From: Gordoniibacillus kamchatkensis
Lineage (GTDB): Bacteria; Bacillota; Bacilli; Paenibacillales; NBRC-103111
NCBI RefSeq assembly: GCF_000829455.1
Contig: NZ_JXAK01000042.1
Location: forward strand, 1 to 64,000
Reading direction: 5' to 3'
Length of the DNA stretch: 64,000 nucleotides
Under the pieces are notes generated by a model. It was given only the letters and a program-made list of their open reading frames with translations, did no database searches and was not told the DNA's origin. A program made the translations under genes and the position numbers. Positions 27,187-36,459 of the stretch are shown piece after piece; position 1 is the first letter of the stretch, and the number at the start of each line of letters is the position of its first letter.

Positions 27187-30100
27187 ATGCTGGGGGATTT
27201 TGTTCGGAAATTCGGGATTTTGGCCGGGCTTATGCTGGCCGTAGGGGCGGTGTTCGTTTTATTCGGCTTCTCATTCGCGAACGCGGGTCCGAACCTTGAT
27301 CTCAAATGGGACGCTTACAGCTGGGGGCAGTCGCAGCCTGACGAGTGGAAGCCTTTTGACAGCATTCATCTTGACAGGGCTGCGAACAAAACGGAGGAAC
27401 AGGACCGGCACGACTTATGGCTGAAAGCGGAACTGCCGAAGGATGGCTTAGGCGATAGAACATATCTGTTCATTTACTGGTATTCGTTTGTCGACAAATT
27501 TCATGTGGACGTTTACGACGCCGAAAACAAGCTGATTTATGCTTCCGGCGACAGACGTATGCCCGTCGGCCTGAATGAATGGCACATGCTGCCGATCGGA
27601 ACGGATTCCGCCGGGAAAACGTTATATTTTCACATGTCCGCAGCAAAACCGCTTACGCAACCGATCGAAGCGTTCGCCGGGCCGCCGCAGGATTTGATTG
27701 CGAACATGCTTCGGAAAGATTCGGTCCAAATCGTCTTCGGGATTCTCCACATTTTTTTAAGTGCGGCCGCCATTATGTTCTATTGGAAGCAACCGAACGA
27801 AAAGCTGTATTTGTATTTTTTCCTGTTTTCCAACAGCATGGCGGTTGATTTGCTCGTGTTCGGGGGAAGCTGGCAGCTGCTTGTGCCGCCTGGCCTTTTC
27901 CGCCTCGCCGGACTCATCGTTCATTTGATTTGGTATATGGGTTATGCGGGTTTTTTGTTATGCTTCGATGCCATATTCGGCTCCGGAAAGATCAAAGCCG
28001 TCCGGAGTATCGCGTATGCTTCGTTACTGTATGGAATCGCTGCCACCGTAGCGGGTCTGATCGCCGGCGATATGTGGCACGACCGGCTTTATTTGTTCTT
28101 TCACCGCTATCTTGTGTTTTTCATCATTGCCTCGATAACCTTGGCGCTGATCGTTGCGCTAAGAAAACGGCGGGATAAAGAAGCGAAGCTGTTTGTCTTC
28201 GGTTTCGCCGCCATTTTGACAACACAGGCTTACCATGAAATCTACCGGCAGTTGGCCCCTATGAACTTGCCGCAAACATCGCCCAAGCTGTACGGTGTTC
28301 TGAACATAGCCTGGGTCAACTTGGGGGCGATTTTGTTCGTGCTTTGCCTTGGCGCTATTTTGTCGGGACGATTTATGGAGGTTCACCGCAGATTAAAGCT
28401 TTACTCGGCGGAATTGGAAGAGAAAAATATGAAGCTGCAGCAAATGGACAAATTGAAGGACGAATTTCTCGCCAATACGTCGCATGAGCTGCGTACGCCG
28501 CTCAACGGCATTATTGGACTGACGGAATCGCTTATCGACGGAGCGGCCGGCGACATCGCGGCGCCGGTTGTTGCCAATTTGCGCATGGTGCTCGTCAGCG
28601 CCAAACGGCTGGCGAGCCTGCTCGGCGACATTCTTGATTTTTCCAGATTGAAGCATCGCGACATTCAAATACGCAAAGCGTCGGTGGACATTCACGTTTT
28701 GGCCGAAATGATCGTGACGTTATCCAGAGCGTTCGTTCGCGGCAAAAACATCGTGCTTGTAAACGCGATTGCGCCGCATACGTATGTAGAAGGAGACTCT
28801 GACCGAATCCAGCAAATTTTGCAAAACTTGATCGGGAACGCGGCGAAATTTACCCACAGCGGCTCCGTCGAAGTGTCGGCAAGCCGCTCCGAACGGTTCA
28901 CGGGCATGCTTGAAATCAGCGTCGCCGATACCGGGATCGGCATTCCGGCGCATAAGCTGGAGAGCATCTTTGAACCGTTCGAGCAGGCGGACGGGGGGGT
29001 GGCGCGCGAATACGGCGGCACCGGACTCGGCCTGACGATTACGAGGCAGCTCGTCGAGCTGCACGGCGGGACGATTCGGGCCGAATCCGAGGCCGGCCAT
29101 GGTTCGCGGTTTATATTCACGCTGCCGCTCGCTGCCGGGCAGCCGGCGGACAAGACGGAGGAGAAAAGACTGGCAAGAGTGAGCGTGCCGGAAGACGCGG
29201 CAGTCGAAGCCTCTGCAGCGAACGTTTTGCCCGCTGCGGCCGGAGTGGAGGATGACGGACTGGCGCCCGTCATTCTGATCGTCGACGACGATCCGATCAA
29301 TTTGCAGGTGCTTGGCAATCATCTCAGGCTGCACAAGTATGCCGTAAAACAGGCGGAAAGCGGCAGCGAAGCGCTTGCCCTGATCGAGGCGGGGTTTAAG
29401 CCGGACATGATGGTGCTCGATGTGATGATGCCGAGGATGTCCGGCTACGAACTGTGCATGCGGCTGCGGGAATCGTATACGGCCGTCGAACTTCCGATCG
29501 TGCTGCTGACGGGGAAAAACCAGGTGAACGATCTGGTGGAAGGATTTAATGCCGGCGCTAACGACTATATCCTCAAGCCCGTGATCAAAGAGGAACTGTT
29601 GTCCCGTATCGGCCTGCATCTGAAGGTGGCCGAATGGCACGCGGTGCTGGAGCGAACGGTGCGGGAGCGTACGCTGGAACTGGCCGAAGCGAACGGCAGG
29701 CTGGAACGCGTGAATCTTGAACTGGAGCATGCTTACCGCGAATTGTCGGAAATGGAGCAGTCCCGCCGCATGCTGTTCACCAATATATCCCATGAGCTCG
29801 GCACTCCGTTAACGTCGATTCAAGGGTATATCAAAGGCATGCTGGACGGAATCGAGACGTTCCGGGATCGCAAATATATTCAGCGCATTTACGATAAAAC
29901 GGTCTATTTGCACCGGATTATCAAAGACCTGTTCGAGCTTTCGAAGCTGGAGTCGAAGCAAATTCGCTTCGATTTTGGCTGGGAGGAGCTGCTGCCGTTC
30001 GTAAGGGCGCTTTACACTCGATACGCCTACGATGTGAAGGCCAAGGGACTCCGGTTCGTGTTTGTCGAGTCGGCTTCGGCATCCGGCGGTGCGGCAATGG

Positions 30101-30498
30101 TACGGATCGATCCGGTTCGAATCGAGCAGGTGGCCGCCAATTTCATTGTGAATGCGCTCAAATTCACGCCCGAAGGGGGAACGGTCCGGCTGGAAGTGAA
30201 GGTGGAACGGCGGTCCATGACGGAAGGACGGGCGACCGTCAGCGTCCGGGATACGGGGGTAGGTATGGACGAAGCAGATGCGCGTCACGTTTTCGATCGT
30301 TTTTACAGAGGAAAGGGAGCGTATCGGAGCAAGTCCGAAGGGGCCGGCTTAGGGCTTGCGATCAGCAAGGAAATTATCCGTCAGCATGACGGGGAGATTG
30401 GCGTGAGCAGCAAGCCGGGCGAGGGGAGCGAATTCTTCTTCACTTTGCCCGTTCAATTTATCGGCGATTCGCAATCGGGGGAGGATAGACATGAATGA
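27187..30498 (+). CDS. Hybrid sensor kinase with two histidine-kinase modules around a receiver
   Basis: A 1103-aa membrane sensor. Residues about 10-30 are a signal/anchor, 35-175 a beta-rich extracellular domain of 7TMR-DISM type, and 180-400 seven membrane helices. Kinase module 1 follows (H-box SHELRTPLNG with His435, N-box QNLIGNAAKFT, ATP lid DTGIGIP and GGTGLGLTI), then a receiver (DDD, phospho-acceptor Asp ~745 in VLDVMMP), a coiled coil and kinase module 2 (SHELGTPLT with His ~869, NFIVNALKFTPEGG, GAGLGLAIS). Module 2 has Gly where Arg is normal in the H-box. ATG 27187 follows GGGGAG. The response regulator gene overlaps the 3' end by 8 bases. Confidence 0.88.
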   Translation: MLGDFVRKFGILAGLMLAVGAVFVLFGFSFANAGPNLDLKWDAYSWGQSQPDEWKPFDSIHLDRAANKTEEQDRHDLWLKAELPKDGLGDRTYLFIYWYSFVDKFHVDVYDAENKLIYASGDRRMPVGLNEWHMLPIGTDSAGKTLYFHMSAAKPLTQPIEAFAGPPQDLIANMLRKDSVQIVFGILHIFLSAAAIMFYWKQPNEKLYLYFFLFSNSMAVDLLVFGGSWQLLVPPGLFRLAGLIVHLIWYMGYAGFLLCFDAIFGSGKIKAVRSIAYASLLYGIAATVAGLIAGDMWHDRLYLFFHRYLVFFIIASITLALIVALRKRRDKEAKLFVFGFAAILTTQAYHEIYRQLAPMNLPQTSPKLYGVLNIAWVNLGAILFVLCLGAILSGRFMEVHRRLKLYSAELEEKNMKLQQMDKLKDEFLANTSHELRTPLNGIIGLTESLIDGAAGDIAAPVVANLRMVLVSAKRLASLLGDILDFSRLKHRDIQIRKASVDIHVLAEMIVTLSRAFVRGKNIVLVNAIAPHTYVEGDSDRIQQILQNLIGNAAKFTHSGSVEVSASRSERFTGMLEISVADTGIGIPAHKLESIFEPFEQADGGVAREYGGTGLGLTITRQLVELHGGTIRAESEAGHGSRFIFTLPLAAGQPADKTEEKRLARVSVPEDAAVEASAANVLPAAAGVEDDGLAPVILIVDDDPINLQVLGNHLRLHKYAVKQAESGSEALALIEAGFKPDMMVLDVMMPRMSGYELCMRLRESYTAVELPIVLLTGKNQVNDLVEGFNAGANDYILKPVIKEELLSRIGLHLKVAEWHAVLERTVRERTLELAEANGRLERVNLELEHAYRELSEMEQSRRMLFTNISHELGTPLTSIQGYIKGMLDGIETFRDRKYIQRIYDKTVYLHRIIKDLFELSKLESKQIRFDFGWEELLPFVRALYTRYAYDVKAKGLRFVFVESASASGGAAMVRIDPVRIEQVAANFIVNALKFTPEGGTVRLEVKVERRSMTEGRATVSVRDTGVGMDEADARHVFDRFYRGKGAYRSKSEGAGLGLAISKEIIRQHDGEIGVSSKPGEGSEFFFTLPVQFIGDSQSGEDRHE

Positions 30499-31124
30499 GG
30501 CTGTAATTTTGCTCGTGGAAGATGAGGAAGATATCCGCGAAATGGTCGCTGTCTATTTGCAAAACGAAGGATATCGCGTTGCCGAAGCGGAATGCGGTCT
30601 GGCGGCGCTTGAGCTCGTGGAACGGGAGCAGCCCGACTTGATCGTGCTGGACGTGCTGCTTCCGGATATGAGCGGAATCGAAGTGTGCGAGGAAATTCGG
30701 AAACGGTTCGACATGCCGATTGTTTTTATGAGCTGCAAAGACGAATCGGGGGGACATTATTTCGGGGGCTCGAGGTGGGGAGGCGACGATTACGTTACGA
30801 AGCCGTTTTGATCCGCAGGTGCTGATGATGAGGGTGAAAGCGAGCTTGCGCCGGTCGCGGCGAATGGGCGGCCGTGCCGACAAGGGGAACACATGGAGCG
30901 TGCAATCCGAACTCGAACTCGGAACGCTAACGAGACGGGAAAAGGACATATTGGAAATGGTGGCGCGCGGCTCCTCGAACGAGGATATCGCACGGCAATT
31001 ATCGCTGTCGGTAGGAACGGTCAAATGGTTCAACTCGCAAATTTTCGGCAAGCTGAACGTGAAAAACCGGGCGCAGGCGATCGCCAAACTGCATGAAATG
31101 CGGTTGTTTCAAAACAAGCTGTGA
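30491..31124 (+). CDS. Receiver-LuxR response regulator with several homopolymer indels
   Basis: The cognate regulator of the hybrid kinase, about 210 residues after correction. The receiver has acidic residues EDEED (10-14), Asp54 in IVLDVLLPD and the Lys of DDYVTKPF. The output domain is a LuxR helix-turn-helix (LTRREKDILEMVARGSSNED, SVGTVKWFNSQIF). Two defects are visible. At 30748-30781 three G runs are each one too long (GGGGGG, GGGGG, GGGG), turning the expected SGDIISGLEVGGDDY into SGGHYFGGSRWGGDDY with the frame restored. At about 30807 TTTT for TTT creates a false stop. These look like base-calling errors. Confidence 0.85.
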
Positions 31125-31138
31125 AGGCTTCGTTTGCA

Positions 31139-31186
31139 AAAACAGGGAGCAAACCTGATTTCGGTCAGGCAAGCTCCCTGTTTTTG
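31139..31186 (+). terminator. Terminator after the hybrid-kinase/regulator pair
   Basis: AAAACAGGGAGC pairs with GCTCCCTGTTTT, with an inner CCTGA/TCAGG stem and a T tail. It separates the two-component pair from the Sia-like genes, which must have their own promoter. Confidence 0.88.
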
Positions 31187-31327
31187 TTGCGTCAGGCAAC
31201 GTTTTTTTGGCGTTCCCCTAACTTTGGTCAGGTGTCCGCAGTCCTGCCATGGATTAAAATGAAATCGGGATTCGACAATAACAGATCATTAGGGCTACTC
31301 CAATTGATTTGAAGGAAGGGACGCAGA

Positions 31328-31876
31328 TTGATCGATAACCATCTGCTGGAAGTTCAAGCGGCGCTTCGAAACAACGGCATTCTGATTAGCTTCTCCGGAT
31401 GGCTCTCCCAGCAATTGATCGAGGAATACGGCCAAGCCATCAAAATGTATCTGGAGGCGGAAAACAGGCCGAAAAACGAAATTTATCATATTTTCTCGAT
31501 TTTTATCGAACAGACGCAAAACATAAAAAATTACTGTTTGAGAAAGAGCGGTTCCCCCGCTTGCGACCGGATTGCCCAGTCCAGCATCGTGACGATTGGA
31601 AAAAACGCGAGTGGAAGCTATATTTGTTCCGGCAATTTGATCGAAAACGAAGATGCCGCCGGATTGATCGCCCGCATCGAATCCATCGTGAAGCTGGATA
31701 AAGACGAGCTGAGGCGGCTGTATAAAGAAAAGCTGAAGCTGGAGCTCCCGGATCATGCCGGCGGCGCCGGCCTCGGCTTCATCGATATGGCGCGGAAGGC
31801 GACGCAGCCGCTTGAATTTTCCGCCACGAAAGTCGACGAGCATCTTTCATTTTTTGCCTTAAAGGCGGTGGTCTAG
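31328..31876 (+). CDS. siaB: SiaB-family protein kinase
   Basis: A 182-aa cytoplasmic protein recognised as SiaB-like, a small GHKL-related kinase family. In Pseudomonas SiaB phosphorylates the switch protein SiaC. The family look is the N-terminal NNGILISFSGWLSQQLIEEY, the central RKSGSPACDRIAQSSIVTIG and the C-terminal GGAGLGFIDMARKA, where GLGFIDMARK marks the end of the ATP site. The start is TTG 31328 behind GGAAGGGA. It is immediately followed by the SiaC homologue and then a SiaA-type phosphatase, which supports the assignment by context. Confidence 0.82.
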   Translation: MIDNHLLEVQAALRNNGILISFSGWLSQQLIEEYGQAIKMYLEAENRPKNEIYHIFSIFIEQTQNIKNYCLRKSGSPACDRIAQSSIVTIGKNASGSYICSGNLIENEDAAGLIARIESIVKLDKDELRRLYKEKLKLELPDHAGGAGLGFIDMARKATQPLEFSATKVDEHLSFFALKAVV

Positions 31877-31878
31877 CT

Positions 31879-32277
31879 ATGAGGCGGATAGAGCCCATAA
31901 GCTTACAGAGTTCGCGCACGACGCCGGAGGTCCGGTTCGACCCGGAACGCGCCACGCTGAAGATTCGCGGCGAGTCCTATCCGGAGAACGCGTTCGAATT
32001 CTACGAACCGTTATTGCGATGGGCAGACGAATACTTGGCGCAGCTTTCCGCCGATTCGTTCGTCCGAACCGAGCTCGAGCTCCCTTATATCAACACGTCC
32101 AGCACGAAATGCTTCATGCTGCTGCTGGAGAAGTTGGAAGCGGCATATCAGAACGGCAAAACCATTGAGGTCTATTGGTACTATGACGAAGACAACGAAA
32201 GCGAGCTGGAATGCGCCGAAGAGTTGAAAGAAGACCTCACCCTTCCGTTTCACATCATTCCCAAGAGCGAGGGCTGA
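31879..32277 (+). CDS. siaC: SiaC-like switch protein (DUF1987)
   Basis: A 132-aa DUF1987 protein. In Pseudomonas, unphosphorylated SiaC binds and activates the diguanylate cyclase SiaD; SiaB phosphorylates it and SiaA removes the phosphate. The expected elements are here: TPEVRFDPERATLKIRGESY, ENAFEFYEPLLRW, and PYINTSSTKCFMLLLE (residues 69-84), whose Thr/Ser cluster at 73-76 is where the phospho-acceptor should lie. YWYYDEDNESELECAEEL follows. ATG 31879 lies two bases after the SiaB stop. No cyclase is present in the window, so its partner here is unknown. Confidence 0.85.
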   Translation: MRRIEPISLQSSRTTPEVRFDPERATLKIRGESYPENAFEFYEPLLRWADEYLAQLSADSFVRTELELPYINTSSTKCFMLLLEKLEAAYQNGKTIEVYWYYDEDNESELECAEELKEDLTLPFHIIPKSEG

Positions 32278-32314
32278 ACGTTCGCCGGATCGTTGCCAGA
32301 AAGGTTTTATTGTC

Positions 32315-34192
32315 ATGAAGTTTATCCTTCGTACGTTCAAATGGAATATTCGATCGGTAAAAAGCAGATTGATCTTATCCTATTCCATCATTTTGCTCAT
32401 TCCGAGTTTGGCGATCGGCTGGAATTCCTACACGACGGCCAAAAACAAAGTGGACGACCAAATGAAGCAGGCCGCAGCTGCGGAGGTTGCGCTGCTCAAT
32501 CAAACGATCGCGCAAATGATCGACGGAAAAATGAAGGATGTCGATTTGCTGTCGCAACAAGTATCGCTCGGCTCGATCGGTTCCATTCAGGGCGACGAAG
32601 ATCCTAAAGTCAATGAAGCGATGGATACATTTAAACGGCTGCACCCGGAGCTGGAAAGCGTCATTGCCGGAACGGACCAGGGGGTGACCGTGCAATCGCC
32701 GAGAAGCTTGACGATCCCTGCCGATTACGATCCGAGGAATAAGCCTTGGTATACGCAAGCGATGGCGCATAAAGACAAGGTTATCGTAACGAATACGTAC
32801 ATATCGAACTTTTCCAATATGGCCATAGTGTCCATTGCCAAGGCGGTGAACGATGGACATGGCGTCATAGCGGCCAATCTCAACCTGAAAACGCTGGACG
32901 ACATGGTTAAAGGAGTGAAAATCGGGGAGCGAGGGTACATTTATCTGCTTGACGCCAACCGCAAATATTTGATCCATCCGATAGCGAAAATAGGCGATAC
33001 TTCGACGGCGCCGACGACGGATACGATGTTCAAATCCGAATCCGGCGAAATCGAATACGTCAATACGCTGGACGGAAAGCCGAAGAAAATGGTTTATGAA
33101 ACGAATCCGTTAACAGGCTGGAAAATAGCGGGCACCTGGTATTCCGACGAAGTGAGGCAAGCCGCCGCTCCTATTTTCAGAAGAACGACGATGGTTATGG
33201 CGTTAGCCTTATTCGCCGGGGCCATTATCGTATTCGTCATCATCCGCTCCATTGCAATCCCGCTGCGCTCATTGACCGATACGTCGCGGGAAATCAGCGA
33301 AGGCGATTTGGAGCGGCGAGTGGAGGTCAAGGCGGGAGACGAATTGGGCCAGCTCGGACGATCCTTTAACGCGATGGTGGATTCGCTTCGTTCCGTTATG
33401 CTGGAGCTGGCGCGCCGCAACCGCGAGATGACGGACAGCATCGCCTATGCGAACCGTATCCAGCAATCGGTGCTTCCGTCCCCCGCCAGCCTGGAACAGG
33501 TGTTTGCCGAGCATTGGGTCGTGTGGAAGCCAAGGGATGTCGTCGGCGGGGACTTTTACTGGACGAGGCAGGTTGGCGAAGTCCGCTGGGTCGCCGTGGG
33601 CGATTGCACCGGACACGGCGTGCCGGGAGCGCTGATGACAATGCTTACGGTCGCGCTGCTTAACCGAATCGCCGATCAAGGGGGGAACGACGTTCCTTCG
33701 CAAGTTCTGCAAAAATTGAACGGTCTGCTCAAGCACATGCTTCGTCAAGAGCAACCGGAAGGTTTGTCCGACGACGGGCTCGATCTGGGACTTTGTTTCG
33801 CCCATGGAGCGGAAGTGACCTTCGCCGGAGCGGGCATGACGATCTACGTCGCGGATGCGGCCGGCGTGCGCATGGTGAAGGGAGACAAACACAAGATCGG
33901 CTACCGCAGCACGCCGCCGGATTGCGAATATACGAACCGTCTGCTGCGAGCGGATCCCGATGCTGCTTATTACATGGCTTCCGACGGAGTCACGGATCAG
34001 AACGGCGGGGACAAGAACGTTTCGTTGGGCAGAACGCGGCTCATGGCGTGGATCGATTCGTTCCGCATCTTATCTATGCCGGAGCAGAGAGGGGAGTTCG
34101 AACGGAAGCTTGCGGACTATATGGGCTCCGAGCCGCAACGCGACGATATCGCTATGCTTGCGTTCCGGGCGGCGCCAAAAAGGGCAAGTTAG
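32315..34192 (+). CDS. siaA: SiaA-type membrane PP2C phosphatase (dCache-HAMP-SpoIIE)
   Basis: A 625-aa membrane phosphatase. The first membrane segment (about residues 20-40) and the second (about 290-310) bracket an extracellular double-Cache sensor with RNKPWYTQAMAHKDKVIVTN. A HAMP linker (about 310-365) leads to a PP2C/SpoIIE domain (about 390-620) with metal-site motifs VVGGDFYW (~409), GDCTGHGVPGALM (~429), SDGVTDQNGG and QRDDIAMLAF. Family knowledge says it dephosphorylates SiaC in response to a ligand or stress. ATG 32315 follows AGAAAGG, 37 bases after siaC. Order here is B-C-A rather than the Pseudomonas A-B-C. Confidence 0.88.
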   Translation: MKFILRTFKWNIRSVKSRLILSYSIILLIPSLAIGWNSYTTAKNKVDDQMKQAAAAEVALLNQTIAQMIDGKMKDVDLLSQQVSLGSIGSIQGDEDPKVNEAMDTFKRLHPELESVIAGTDQGVTVQSPRSLTIPADYDPRNKPWYTQAMAHKDKVIVTNTYISNFSNMAIVSIAKAVNDGHGVIAANLNLKTLDDMVKGVKIGERGYIYLLDANRKYLIHPIAKIGDTSTAPTTDTMFKSESGEIEYVNTLDGKPKKMVYETNPLTGWKIAGTWYSDEVRQAAAPIFRRTTMVMALALFAGAIIVFVIIRSIAIPLRSLTDTSREISEGDLERRVEVKAGDELGQLGRSFNAMVDSLRSVMLELARRNREMTDSIAYANRIQQSVLPSPASLEQVFAEHWVVWKPRDVVGGDFYWTRQVGEVRWVAVGDCTGHGVPGALMTMLTVALLNRIADQGGNDVPSQVLQKLNGLLKHMLRQEQPEGLSDDGLDLGLCFAHGAEVTFAGAGMTIYVADAAGVRMVKGDKHKIGYRSTPPDCEYTNRLLRADPDAAYYMASDGVTDQNGGDKNVSLGRTRLMAWIDSFRILSMPEQRGEFERKLADYMGSEPQRDDIAMLAFRAAPKRAS

Positions 34193-34204
34193 GGGGGACT
34201 GACG

Positions 34205-35810
34205 GTGGATGGAATCGAACAAAATCAGGCGTCCGAGCTTCTCCTCAAGTACAAGGAGCTGTCCGCCCGGCACGAGAAGCTGATGCGGGAAATGACCAAG
34301 ATCATGCGCATCAGCGACGCCCAAAGCCGGTCTCTGATCCGGGTCAAGACAGAGCTTAAAGCTCTGCTTGACAATGCCAGACAAGGGTTTCTGACGTTCG
34401 ACAGCAGCTTGACGGTTCAGAAACAATACAGCGAGGAATGCAGAAGGTTATTCGGGCGCAAAATCGGCGGACTGCCGTTTATCGAGCTGATTTATCCCTT
34501 TGACATCGAACAGCAGGAATTGGCGGCGACGTTCCTGCGGCAAATTTTCGGGGAAGAGGACGAGTTTGTACGGGATAGTTGGATGGATTTGCTGCCTAAC
34601 GAAATTTCGCTTCACGGCAAAATCGTGCAGTTGGAGTATAAGATGATCAGCCATCCGGGAGGAGATCCGTTCTGCATGGTGATCATGACCGACGTTACGC
34701 ACGAGAAGGATCTCGAGACCGAGGTGGAGCGGGAGAGGCGCATACTCCGCATGGTGGTTAAAGCAGTGGCGTTCGGCAGCGATGTTGCCGAGGCCGTATC
34801 CGCCTACCGCAGCTTTGCGGCGTCGCCGATCGCCCGGGCGCCGGAGGGAGAAGGAAGGCAGCGAACCATTATTCGCGGAATTGTATCGCACCGTCCATAC
34901 GCTGAAAGGAAACTTCGGGCAGCTTGACTTTGTCCATATCGTACCGCGGCTTCATGAGTTCGAAACGAAGCTGTCCGCTTGCAAGCGGGAGCTGCTGGAA
35001 GCGCCGCCGGAATCGCTTGCCGAGTTCGTCGCTTCGCACCGGTTGTCCGACTGGCTGGAGGAGGATTTGACGCTTCTGGAGCAAACATTGGGCGATGCGT
35101 TCCTTCGGACTTCCAACGTCTTGACGATCGAGGAGGAGAAGATAACCGGATTGGAACGCAAGATCGGCGAGCTGCTTCCTCCGCCGGCGGCCGACGAGCT
35201 TCTGGCCGAACTTCGGAAGCTCCGGTACCGCCCGTTCTCCGAGCTGCTCGCCAAATATTCCGATTGGGTGCGCAAAGCGGCTGCGAACCTCGGCAAGCCG
35301 ATTTATCCGCTCGTCGTCGAACAAACCGAACCGATTCTCGTCGATCCCGAACGTTACCGGCCGTTTGTTCGTTCACTCGTTCACGTGTTCAACAATATGT
35401 TGGACCACGGTATTGAAGAAGCGGAAGAGCGGGCGCTGTCGGGCAAAGATCCGATCGGCCTCATCATCTGCGCGGTTTCGAGCGAACGGGATACCATCCG
35501 CTTGATCATAGCCAATGACGGAAAGGACATCGATGCCGGTCAAATCCGCGCCAGAGCCGTCGCCAAAGGCATTTACAGCGCGGAGACGGCGGCTAGGCTA
35601 ACGGATGAAGAGCTGATGTCATGCATTTTTCTGGACGGGTTTTCGACCAAGGACGGGGAGACGGCATTGTCCGGCCGCGGCGTCGGGCTTGCCGCCGTGA
35701 AGCGGGAGACGGAACGGATCGGCGGCTCGGTCCGGGTCGAATCCGTCCGGGGAGCGGGAACGACGTTCGTCTTCCGGTTGCCTTTTCACGGAATGAAAGG
35801 GGGAGTCTGA
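34205..35810 (+). CDS. CheA-like PAS-Hpt-ATPase histidine kinase, frameshifted
   Basis: A soluble kinase of about 535 residues. An N-terminal coiled coil (1-55) is followed by a PAS-like domain (about 60-180), an Hpt domain with the phospho-acceptor His ~230 in YRTVHTLKGNFGQLDF, and a CheA-type ATPase: N-box HVFNNMLDHGIEEAEERAL, IANDGKDIDAGQIR and GFSTKDGETALSGRGVGLAA. It ends there, so the CheW-binding P5 domain of true CheA is missing. GTG 34205 follows AGGGGGG. Near 34855 one extra base shifts the frame; the Hpt part is read in the frame ending at 35810. Adjacent SiaC and receiver genes suggest their products meet this kinase. Confidence 0.83.
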
Positions 35811-35812
35811 AT

Positions 35813-36436
35813 ATGGGGCGGATCGTCATTGCCGACGATGCGGCGATCATGCGCAGCCAATTGAGCGCTATTTTTGAACGAAGAGGGGATACGGTGGTGG
35901 CGGAAGCGGAGAATGGCCAAGATGCTGTCGCCGCCTTCGAACGATATAAGCCGGATTTAATGACGATGGACATTAATATGCCCGTGTTAACGGGAATCGA
36001 GGCTGTCAGGAACATTAGAGAAAAGTTCCCGGTCGACAACATCGTTATGATCAGTACGGAGAACGAACGCAGCATGCTTATGCAGGCTTTCCGGAGCGGA
36101 GTCAAGTACTATATCCTGAAGCCGTTTGCAGAAGAAAAGGTGCTGAGCGTAGCCGAACAAATTTTGGGCAGCAATCCTGCCGCTGAACAAACAGGCGCAA
36201 GTCCGATGCCGCGCCCGGGGAGCAAAGCGAAACCTGTCCGGCAGCCCGTATGGGCACCAAAGGAAATGCCGAGCGAGCATACAACGTTCGTCAACGAATA
36301 TTTGGTCGGGAAAACCGTAGGTGAAAATATATTCAATTCCGGAGGCAAGTTGTTGCTGAGAGAAGGCTATATAGTTACAGACGCCGTGGTCGATCTGCTG
36401 AAGAAGAACAACGTGCGTTATATCAAAATAAAGTGA
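35813..36436 (+). CDS. Response regulator: receiver plus HD-GYP lead-in motif, no HD-GYP domain
   Basis: A 207-aa protein. Residues 1-120 form a CheY-type receiver (DD8-9, Asp53 in TMDINMPVLTG, Thr/Ser near 85 and Lys in YYILKPF). After a Pro/Lys-rich linker (about 125-155), residues 160-207 read VGKTVGENIFNSGGKLLLRE and DAVVDLLKKNNVRYIKI. That pattern is the short segment found just before the HD-GYP domain in c-di-GMP phosphodiesterases, but the catalytic domain itself is absent. ATG 35813 lies three bases after the kinase stop. It is probably phosphorylated by that kinase. Confidence 0.8.
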   Translation: MGRIVIADDAAIMRSQLSAIFERRGDTVVAEAENGQDAVAAFERYKPDLMTMDINMPVLTGIEAVRNIREKFPVDNIVMISTENERSMLMQAFRSGVKYYILKPFAEEKVLSVAEQILGSNPAAEQTGASPMPRPGSKAKPVRQPVWAPKEMPSEHTTFVNEYLVGKTVGENIFNSGGKLLLREGYIVTDAVVDLLKKNNVRYIKIK

Positions 36437-36459
36437 ACCTAGGCTAGGAGTGGAATCCC

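Noticed and set aside
31328-34192. An RsbT/RsbU-type sigma-B or stressosome module
   Set aside because: The small proteins match SiaB and DUF1987/SiaC rather than RsbW/RsbV, there is no sigma-B gene or RsbR-type protein nearby, and the phosphatase has the SiaA dCache-HAMP layout.
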